This document shows, in pieces, positions 23,301-31,745 of a stretch of DNA of 64,000 bases. Source of the DNA: Aphanomyces cochlioides (taxonomy: Eukaryota > Oomycota > Saprolegniomycetes > Saprolegniales > Verrucalvaceae). The notes beneath the pieces were generated by a model. The model ran no database searches. It worked only from the letters and a program-made list of their open reading frames with translations, and was not told the origin of the DNA. The position numbers and the translations under genes are program-made. The stretch is taken from contig JAHQRK010000021.1 of NCBI GenBank assembly GCA_019828595.1, positions 310,001 through 374,000 of the forward strand, given 5' to 3'. Position 1 is the first letter of the stretch, and each line of letters opens with the position of its first letter.

Positions 23301-24448
23301 CCGTAGGACTTTTTTCCTGTCATGATATTCATGTATGGCAGCTTGAATTGTTTTGATACGTGCCATCAAGGACGCACATGGGGCGTTTTGGTAATCCCGA
23401 ATCAATAAAGCCAAATCCATAGATAATTTCTTGAGAGGCCTTTGTTGATTTTCGACCAACTCGTCGTGTAGGTATTTTAATTGATTTCGCATGTTGGTGA
23501 TCATGGTGTCGAAATGTAGACCAACATTTGAGTTTAATTGGGTCTTGGTAAGGAAGGTTTCAAGTTGACGAGAGATAATTAATTTGGCCTTGTCATTGTT
23601 GAGAACCCATTGTGGTGTTTTCCATGGACCAGGTCCCATTGATACTGCTGGACGTTTGGTCAATAATTTGCAGGGAGTGTGGTCAGCATGAGGAATTAGT
23701 TCCAGGTGACGAAATTTCAGATGACGTAGGGATGCCATAGCAGACGAGATGAAAATATAGTCAAGCCGATTGACAAATTTTGGACTTGTGAAAGCACGTT
23801 TCAGTGGATTTTGTTGACGGAAAATGTCAACGAGGTGTAAATCTTGTAGCCATAGGTTGAGTTCATATGAGCCATGGGTCGCATGAGTCGAAGGACGGCA
23901 TGAATCTAATGTTGGGAGAAAATAACGTTAAAGTCGCCACCAACAATATGAAAAGCTTCGGGTGGAAAATCGCGAGGCAGATCATTAAAAAAATCCACAC
24001 GGTCGTGATAGTCGTACGGTGCATAGATGTTGTGAATAAAAACCGGGATATTGTCCAGAGTGGCCGATATAAGTAAATAACGACCACGGAGGAGAGGTTT
24101 GTCCCAAGAGTGGTTTAAATTGGTGCAATTGTCCAGAGGGCAGTCAGGATGAATAAATGTAGCAAGGCCTCCAGTAGGATGAGAGGTATGGCTGATGGAA
24201 TAAATTGGCTCCTCGTAGAAGAAAGTGCCTTGTTGGTTGGTATGTTTTTTCCAGTAGAAATTGATTTTGCCATGGTCGCTGGGGTAAGGCAGTCGAGTTT
24301 CTTGGATAAGTGAGATAGAGTTTTTGAGGAGAAAGTTCTTGAGAAGGTGGTGGAAAGAGTTGGAGAGACCATTTGTGTTGAGAGAAAACAAGCTAATATC
24401 CCAGTCGATAATGGCTTGTGGTAGCGCGTTAATTGTGGTCACGGTCAT
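20364..24448 (-). CDS. Retrotransposon ORF2: endonuclease, reverse transcriptase, zinc knuckle (one frameshift)
   Basis: Starts at 24448. The endonuclease part has LFSLNTNGL, SLIQETRLP (catalytic Glu), IVGGDFNVIF (Asp and Asn), NRLDYIFIS and ADHTPC (catalytic Asp/His region). A frame change in the C run near 23924, after GGDFNVIF, separates it from the 1124-codon downstream frame. The reverse transcriptase shows VALLDFEKAFDRVNHSYLL, RGVLQGDPLSPLLFVLALEP and YYADDSQLY (catalytic YADD at 22280-22266). The C-terminal knuckle is CIFCHEVETYKHFTLDC. About 1360 residues is normal for L1/Tx1-type ORF2. With the frameshift this copy is probably not autonomous; everything else is intact, so it looks young. 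Confidence 0.9.
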
Positions 24449-24548
24449 GATTAATATTTGGGTTTTGATTTTTTGACTTTAAGTCGTTGTGTTGGTTTGG
24501 GTCGGGGTGTGGTGATTGTGGTTTTAATTGATTTTGTGTGTTGGCGAG

Positions 24549-27076
24549 TCAATTGGAGTCTGCATTGTCACCATCGCCAAGTTCTTTGTAGTCGAGTTCA
24601 GGAGCCTTTTCGTCCGGAAGTAAAGTTAACAAGGCATCAGTATCCGAGTCAAAACACTTCGTAGGGTCAATTGTTTGGAGTGCCAGATCTTTCACAATAT
24701 GGCTCAACTCTTCTTCAATTTTATGATGTTGCACCAGGTTTCCAGCAGCAGGACTGGAAATTAATTTAATCAAGGAGGCGTCCGTGATTAAATTGCAATT
24801 GGGCCAACGGTGGACTTTGTCTTTCAGGCACAGATTAATATACTCATCGTTCGTATAAGCTTCAGGTGCTCTGTTGGACAGAAATAGATCGATTGCTGCT
24901 AGAGATCTTCTCATGTGGTAGTCTTCGTCATTTGGACACAAACTTTGGAATAGATTTGTGGGGCTGTAATTTTCAGGAGGAGGATGGCCATGCTGTTTTT
25001 GGTAGTACGAGGTAAATCGTTCTTCATCAATAGCTTGCATGGGATTTTCTCCAGCCATTAAACGTATAATTCCTCTCGAGGCAATTAAATTGGATGCGAT
25101 TTTGCGAGATTTTGGGTCCATATAGATATTTCCAATAAAGCCAGGTTGGTTGAGGGTTTCATCATGAAATACCAATGGGTTGGTAGATTCATTCAGTTTT
25201 TTCTTCAGCTCTGTGATTTGAGCCTTCACTTTGGCTCCTGCTGGTTTCGTAGAGGCTGGAATTTTTTTGGGTATCGTTGATTTTGGGGACGAAGCAGGAC
25301 GTTTTTTGGGCGTGTCGGTAGGAACGATATCAAGATGGAATCGAGGAACCGTTGTGCCTGAAGTTGTCACGTCAGAGTCGTCTGAGCTGAGGATAGCGAA
25401 TCGATTTTGTGTTGGAATCGAGGTAGCTGATATTTTGTATTGGGGACCTTGAATAAAACCGGCTCGAGTTGGTTTAAATTCGTCCTGGGATAAATTGGGT
25501 TTGTCTGTGAGAATAATATTATTCTCGCTCGAGCCCTTGGGTGATTGTGGAGGATTTAATATCTTCTTGGGTTGAGCTACCATTTCTTCCTCTTCGATAT
25601 TTGATTTCTCCTCTTGTTCCATGTCCACATCGCTTGACAGGTCGACAAAGTTTTCCTTGCCATTTTGATTTTCCTTGGGATCGGCATTAGGGGATTCGGA
25701 GTTTCCAGTTGTGCCAGTATTTTCCTTCGGGGTGTTGGGTGGTTGGTTTTCTGTCGATGGATTTTCGGGAGCATCAGTTTTTTCCTCTGTAGCGTTTTCC
25801 TCGACATGGTCTGTATTCTTTTTAGCGTCGTCTTTTTGTTTGGCTTTTTCCAGTCTAGCTTGAACGCTGGGAGGGACCGTTTGATTGAGGGACCGAATTT
25901 TATGTTGAAAAACATAAACTTGGTTTTGGATCTCGATTTCTCTCAGAGGCTCGCCTCCATCATCTGGTACCAATGCCAAAGGAGGAGTTTCGGAGTCAAA
26001 AAGGACTCGAAATTGGGTCGAGCGTAATAAATTGTCAGTACTGGGGTTAAAACCAACAATGACGCAGTGAGTGAGCTCTTCCAACTTTTTCAAAATCGCT
26101 TTTTGAATATCGTGATCCACCAGGTTGTTGAAAGTAATAAAATAAAGTTTCGAGTGGGGAGAATATTCAGGCACAGTAAATTCTTGTTTTCCCAGACGAA
26201 GGGAGGTTCCACAAGTTTTGCGCAATAGATCATCGTCATAAAACGTCAAAGAGAGAGTAGTCGGGTTTTTCTTGTGGAACAGAATTTCCTTGAATTTCGA
26301 TTCCCAAAGCGTACCCGGGTTTTGGGTAATTAAATTCGCTCGGATTTGGTAGTCCTTGACTTGACGGAAAGCTTCTCCCAGAGGAATGTCCACAGTGCAA
26401 GCCTTCGAGGATGGAGTTTTTTCAAGATGTCTTCAATGAATTCATCCATAGCAGTAGGGTTTTGGCGGAATTCTCGAGCTTGTCGAATTAATTCTTCCAA
26501 TTCAGAGTCGTCAATGGGATGCCCACCAGTGTTGCGAACCAATTGGGTTTTCACATGGCGGGCTCCTTCCCATACATTATTTTTCTTCGAGTTGGTTTTT
26601 TTGCCTTCGTTGTTGGACGAAGCTTGTTTTTTGGGGTTGGAGGGTTTGGCAGGAGAGTTTGTCCCATCTTTGGAGGGATTTTTCGAATTAGGTAAAACTC
26701 GTCCATGAGGGGTGCCGTCAGGATGGGTAATATTCTCCCCAGGCTTGTCAGAATCCTTGAGTAATTTGCCACCATTGGCGTCAGAGGCAGGTTTTTCGTT
26801 GGAACCATTAATATCCATACCCATTCCTGCATCATCGGGTCCATTTTTTTTGTCCATATTTGGACCAGTGTCACCACCTAAGTCAACACCATCTTGGTTG
26901 GAAACATTTTCCCTACGAAGAGAGTCGGACGCAGCGGCGCTGTTCCTAGAGGAAGGAGGTTTTTCAGCGGCTTCTCGGCTCGAACCGGGCGTCGCTTGGC
27001 TAGGGTCAGGCGTCGATTCACGTTGAGCGAATCGAGACACCGTCGAAAGGATGGTTTTTTCCGCGCTAGAGGCCAT
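24549..27076 (-). CDS. Retrotransposon ORF1 (two overlapping frames)
   Basis: The first frame (27076-26330) begins MASSAEKTILSTVSRFAQRE and is low-complexity, rich in Ser, Pro, Asn and Gly, then basic. The second frame (about 26420-24549) continues with LITQNPGTLWESKFKEILFH and a strongly acidic/Pro-rich middle. The change from first to second frame is -1 and maps to the A6 run in TTGAAAAAACTCC near 26420. No CCHC knuckle is obvious. By position it is the nucleic-acid-binding ORF1 product, but sequence similarity to known ORF1 proteins cannot be judged by eye. Mutation and ribosomal frameshifting are both possible. Confidence 0.65.
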
Positions 27077-27159
27077 GACGTTGTCGAAAGCACCTAAAAA
27101 GCAAGATTTTCCGTTGGGGGGCTGTGGTAGTTTAACCTACAAAGCAAAAACGAAAGTCA

Positions 27160-27203
27160 TTCTCCACGTCAAGGAGACGTGATAACCGCTACACTATAAG
27201 ACC
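27160..27203 (-). tRNA. 5' half of the interrupted tRNA-Val(GAC)
   Basis: Read on the minus strand from 27203: acceptor strand GGTCTTA, D arm with an A-box match (TAGTGTAGCGG), and the complete anticodon arm (TCTCC stem, loop TTGACGT, GGAGA stem). U33 precedes anticodon GAC, which reads valine GUC codons. After GTGGAGAA the sequence changes to the retrotransposon 5' end. The anticodon arm is repeated in the other half as the target duplication. Confidence 0.9.
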
Positions 27204-27725
27204 TCATACCTTCTGATGGGAAATTTGTATATAAGTCATATTTTGTATATTTGTATGTGCCTTGAGAGGAAGTTGTAAAATGATAAGCGATGAACTTTAC
27301 AAATTGTCATTTCACTGGTCCTCGACGTCAATCATCACGACACTCTTGATATTGCTCACTGCTGCGAAAAGACTTTGACCGAGAGTGCTACGTTCTAATG
27401 CTCCCTTTCCTCGTCAATCTTGGGTCGAAATAGGTATGGATTGTGGCTTGGAAAGCCAGTAAAGTATACGCTTTGCTTTCGCGAGCTGATTCAGAGTGAA
27501 CGGATAAGCGACGCAAAATTGTAGCCAGCGAACGCTTGTTGCTGATATATCTTCAAGCTTGTGATAAGCGCAGGGATGATTTGACGAAGAGACTGCAAGT
27601 TGGATTCGATTTCTTCTTCTTGAAGCCCCCCACGCCTGGAGGTTTTTATAGACAAGTCGACAGTATATACTACCCGTACGCTTTACATCCTACGTTAGTT
27701 CTATGGGAAGACTCTAGCTTTGTCT
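27204..27725. other. Spacer between the tRNA 5' half and the AP-3 mu gene
   Basis: About 520 bases with no convincing gene. It contains the 5' flank of the original tRNA gene and the 3' flank of the AP-3 mu gene. Short open frames here show no recognisable features. Confidence 0.4.
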
Positions 27726-29247
27726 TTATGTACGAATTTGGAATCGGCCTGCCTGGGTGAGGGTGCGCACGCCCTTGTAGGGCTTGTAGTTTTCGTTCGT
27801 CAAGATGAGCGTCTCGACGGCGAGGCCACTGACGGTCGTGAAGGGGACTTTGAAGCCAAGCTGAACGATGGGTTTCTCGTCGGGAATGGCTGCATTTTGC
27901 TGGAGCACCACCGTGCCTTTGAGTGTGGGGGAGAGGATTTTCTTGAGCTTGCCAACGTTCCACTTGAGTGTCTTCGTTGAATCGTCAAACAAACAACTGC
28001 CAGCGTCCGTGTTGGCATCTACAGTGCGCACGCTCTTGGGAAACGTGACCTCCACGGTAATGTCTTCAGCTACAGGCATGTCAAGGTCAGAAACCATTTG
28101 ATGATGATGGTTTGTACTTTGGATGGGCTTCTTGGTATTGCTTACCAATGTTGGCATGTTGCGCGTGCCAATTGTGATCTCGACAGTCCCGTTACCCTTT
28201 TCAGAGTACTTGACGTTGGGTTGGCAAAAGATAGGCGGCACCATTTGATTGACTTGCACACGGTATTGCATCAACTAGCCAAATGCTTGTCAGGCTACAA
28301 GGAGTCTATGCAAGTGTACTTCGAATTGGCCATCCGGTGGGACGAACGAAATGACACGTTCGCGTTCGTATCGAGCGTAGCGTACGCATGGATGGAAGGC
28401 ACAGTCGTCAATGACGGATGGATCGACGAACACCATTGTGAGATCAGGGACGCCTGAGAGACGACTGTGGCCATTGATCGTGCCATTGACTTCGCACGAG
28501 ATCATTTGGCCATGACTGTCGACAATCGCATCAATTTCTTCAACAATATCAAAGTAAATTTCATTCTACATAAAGAGGGTCAGCCATGGCATGCGGGGAA
28601 ACGAAGCGTCGTACCTGCGTGTACTTAACACCAGCTTTACGCCACGGGATATTCGAAATAGCTCCGTCAGGTAGTTGATCGCTGATACGTGATTTGCCGG
28701 ATACAATAGCAGCAATGCGGTTTACGGTCGAAGGTGGGGCAACCATGGCCTTCAAGGCATTTGGTTCAGTCGTCAAGGGGTATCCATTATCAAGCATTTC
28801 TTCTAGCAATTGGTACACCGTAGAGAAGTTATCTTTGATCGCGCTTTCTTCAAAGCTGCCAAAGTAGTCTCGAAAGACTGCGACGACGCGATGGAGGAAT
28901 TCAATCACAAACAACGGTGAAATCTACGGACACCCAATTACGCAAACCAGTCCCGACCAGAACCAGACTTACCTCGGTCGTAACAACAGCCAAGAGGAAC
29001 AGTCCCTCTCGAAAGACGCTGATGAAGTAGTGCTTGGCCGTACTAATGACTGGTGGCACATCCTATCGGCACAAGACACGAGGTGAGGATCGATCTTCTG
29101 ACCATCTCGACATCGTACTTCTCGCAATTTGTACTTGTTGACTTCTTCGACGAAAAAGTCGCACACATTTCGGTTCGTAATACCCCGCCAATGCTTTTCA
29201 ATGATGATTTCGCCTGTTGACGTGATGATAAACAAGCTTTGGATCAT
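27726..29247 (-). CDS. AP3M: AP-3 adaptor complex mu subunit, copy 1
   Basis: The start at 29247 gives MIQSLFIITSTGEIIIEKHW, the canonical opening of the longin-type N domain of AP mu chains. Further exons read PPVISTAKHYFISVFREGLF, FVIEFLHRVVAVFRDYFG, YQLLEEMLDNGYPLTTEPNA and ISNIPWRKAGVKYTQ. The C-terminal mu-homology domain follows (SGVPDLTMVFVDPSVIDDC, YKPYKGVRTLTQAGRFQIRT). The NIPWR..GVKY and the KPFKGVKY-like ending are diagnostic of AP-3 mu. AP-3 sorts cargo from endosomes/Golgi to lysosome-related compartments. Introns are 45-60 bases, at least five of them. The downstream copy at 30021-31552 is a diverged paralogue in the same orientation. Confidence 0.88.
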
Positions 29248-29337
29248 CTTATTGCGTGATGTCGACCACAGGCGCCGCCGCTTGTTCGATATCCTTCGAA
29301 GAATAGAAAAATGAAACCACAGAACATGTCCACCTTT

Positions 29338-29440
29338 CATTGGTCAAAATTAAAATATTATAACCAATAAACATACATTATTTCAACATTTTCCACCAAT
29401 CAAGCGTCTTCAACATTATATTTTTGCCAATAAAATACAA
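29338..29440. promoter_or_regulatory. CCAAT-box cluster in a divergent promoter
   Basis: Four CCAAT pentamers in either orientation (cattggtca near 29339, aaccaataa near 29362, caccaatca near 29394, gccaataaa near 29427) lie in an AT-rich gap between the starts of AP-3 mu copy 1 (29247, minus) and the small plus-strand gene (29540). CCAAT boxes bind NF-Y in other eukaryotes; function here is inferred from density and position only. Confidence 0.45.
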
Positions 29441-29539
29441 TTTTAACATTGAAGCCATATTTCAGGGGGGTGTAGGGTTTTTGTAGAATATGGACCTTTG
29501 TAACTGCTCCAGCATGTAACCGCTCCATCAGCTCATGGA

Positions 29540-30020
29540 ATGACGGCAAAACGGCGCGGGTCAACGTTTTTGGACGAAGCGACGGCGGCATTTACCGTCC
29601 AAGCAAGCCCAATCTTGTCAAGGACGGTTGATCCCTCCAAGGAATATGCATGGACGCAGACGGAAGAAGAACTCTACATCTACGTCCCCGTTCGGCCGCG
29701 CATTGTGCGTAAAGGAGTCAATGTCTTGGCAACACAAGCAGCTGATGGCGTACGTCCTTCTTGACGCAAGAGTCTCGATATGTCATGTGCCTTTGTAGAC
29801 ACATTGGTTCACAGTCGTCGTCGATACCATCCCACGCATCCACGCCAAACTCGCCGCGATGGTTGACTGCAAGTCGCTTGATTGGGAGATTGCCCCACAA
29901 AAGGAAGCCAGTCCATTCTACACACGAATGGACCTTCACACAACATCAGTTCCAATGGAGATATGTATCACATTGGTCAAGCATACACCAGGCGAATACT
30001 GGCCATCGCTCTTGATTTAG
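29540..30020 (+). CDS. Small CS-domain-like protein
   Basis: Two exons are joined across a 49-base GT-AG intron near 29754-29803. The product is about 143 residues. It opens MTAKRRGSTFLDEATAAFTV, then has YAWTQTEEELYIYVPVRP, a pattern typical of CS/p23 beta-sandwich domains (W-x-Q-T-E-E-E-V-x-I-x-V), continuing DCKSLDWEIAPQKEASPFY. p23/CS proteins act as Hsp90 co-chaperones or NudC-type factors; here only the fold is suggested. Its stop codon (30018-30020) directly abuts the stop codon of AP-3 mu copy 2 on the other strand, with no spacer. Confidence 0.6.
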
Positions 30021-31552
30021 TTATGTTCGAATCTGAAATCGACCAGTCTTTGCCACGGTGCGCACGCCTTTGTATGGCTTGTATTTTTCGTTCGTGAGCA
30101 CGAGCGAGTCAACTGCGAGACCGCTTACTGTACTCACTGGCACGGTGAAATGAAGAAGAACAATGGGCTTCTCGTCAGGCACGGCAGCTCCAGGCTGGAG
30201 CACGATGGACCCACGGCAAGCTGGTGAGAGCACTTTCTTGCCCCACTTGACCGTCCATTTCAAAGTCTCCTCAAAGTTGCAGAGGAATGAGAAAAAAGTC
30301 GAGCCCTACCTTGGTTGCGTCGTCAAACAAGCATGACCCGTGCTCCGTATTGGCATTCACAGTTCGCACACCTTGAGGAAATACAACTTCAACTGCTACG
30401 TCTTCAGTCTTCAATCCTTTCTTTGAGTTTGTGACCAGCGTAGGCATGTTTCGCTGAAGGAGCACCAGCTCGACCGAGCCACCTTGTTTGTCGTAGTTGA
30501 TGATAGGTTGGCAGAAAATCGGTGGCACAACTTGATTCACTTGGACTCGATATTGCATCAACTAGATTGCATTAACCAGAGAAAGGTCAGCTTTGGTACC
30601 TCGAATTGGCCATCAGGGGGCACGAAAGATAAAACGCGCTCATTTTCAAAACGAGCGATGCGAACACATGGGTGAAACGAGCAATCATCCATCACAGTCG
30701 GGTCACGAAAGATCATGGTCAAATCGGGCACTCCAGACAGGCGACTGTTGCCATTGATTGTTCCATGGATTTCACATTGAAGCATGTCACCATTGGCGTC
30801 GACAATAGCGTCGATTTCTTCAACCACGTCGAAGTAAATTTCGTTCTGCAAATTGCTCGTGAAATAGAAAAAATGGTAAAGGCTCACCTGCGTGTACTTG
30901 ACGCCAGCTTTACGCCACGGTATATTGGATAGAGTGCCATCGGGGAGGTAATCACTCACATTCGATCGACCCTATCAAAAATAGTCATCGTAAACATGTC
31001 GCCAAGGAGATATTCATACAGACACCATAGCAGCAATCCGGCCAACAGTGGAGGGTGGTGGAGCCACCATGGCCTTCAATGCGTTTGGCTCGGTCGTCAA
31101 GGGATATCCATTGTCGAGCATTTCTTCCAAGAGTTGATAGACCGTCGAAAAATTATCCTTGATCACAGACTCCCCAAACTTTCCAAAATATTCTTTGAAG
31201 ACTGACACCACACGATGGAGGAATTCAATGACAAAGAGTGGCGAAGTCTACAAGCACACTAATATCGGGCATGTGAAGGACTTCAATGTACTTCGTTTGT
31301 GACGACGGCAAGCACAAACAACTCGTCTCGGAAGGTGCTAATCAGGTAATGATTTCCCGTCGAGATGATAGGCGGTACGTCCTAGGACGAGTTATTGGCC
31401 AAAGCTTGACAGAAGGCACTTACCTCGCGCAACTTGTGGCGATTGACTTGTTCGACAAAATAGTCACAGATGTTTCGGCTTGTCGTGCCACGCCAATGCT
31501 TCTCAATGATCGTTTCTCCCGCCGATGTGATGATGAACAAACTTTGGATCAT
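30021..31552 (-). CDS. AP3M: AP-3 adaptor complex mu subunit, copy 2
   Basis: The start at 31552 gives MIQSLFIITSAGETIIEKHW. The remaining exons follow copy 1 closely: FLHRVVSVFKEYFGKFGES, YQLLEEMLDNGYPLTTEPNA, LSNIPWRKAGVKYTQ, SGVPDLTMIFRDPTVMDDC, MPTLVTNSKKGLKTEDVAVE, ending YKPYKGVRTVAKTGRFQIRT. Divergence is spread along the whole protein and introns differ in sequence, so the duplication is old and both copies appear intact. AP-3 has a single mu chain per complex, so two genes imply alternative complexes or stage-specific use; this is inference. The 5' end shares a roughly 190-base divergent promoter with the next gene. Confidence 0.88.
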
Positions 31553-31611
31553 CTTCGTCTGTCCTTTCTGGCAGTTGATAAAGTGATCGGCGATTCATTG
31601 AAAACTTTCAT

Positions 31612-31730
31612 TTAGCCAATCAAAATAATTCAATCAAATCCAGGAAAAATAAAAAGGGAAGAAACATAAAAATAAATATTTTTCAAATAAATTACGATTG
31701 GCTATTAAATGTAATTTTAGCCAATCCAGA
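31612..31730. promoter_or_regulatory. CCAAT-box cluster in a second divergent promoter
   Basis: Three CCAAT boxes with a shared extended form (agccaatcaaa near 31614, gattggct near 31697, agccaatcc near 31718) lie between the start of AP-3 mu copy 2 and the plus-strand gene beginning near 31746. The arrangement parallels that upstream of copy 1. Confidence 0.45.
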
Positions 31731-31745
31731 GCGCTTAAATTTTGA

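Larger units (their letters stand above)
17927..27159 (-). mobile_element. 9.2 kb non-LTR retrotransposon (L1/Tx1-like) inserted in a tRNA gene
   Basis: The element lies in the same orientation as the tRNA. It is bounded by identical 15-bp copies of tRNA sequence (17912-17926 and 27160-27174), a target-site duplication. Order in the sense direction: short 5' leader, ORF1 (27076-24549), ORF2 (24448-20364) with apurinic-type endonuclease, reverse transcriptase and a CCHC zinc knuckle, then a 2.4 kb 3' region with no poly(A) tail. The endonuclease plus C-x2-C-x7-H-x4-C arrangement fits the L1/Tx1 group, which includes target-specific families. Both ORFs carry frame breaks. Confidence 0.92.
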
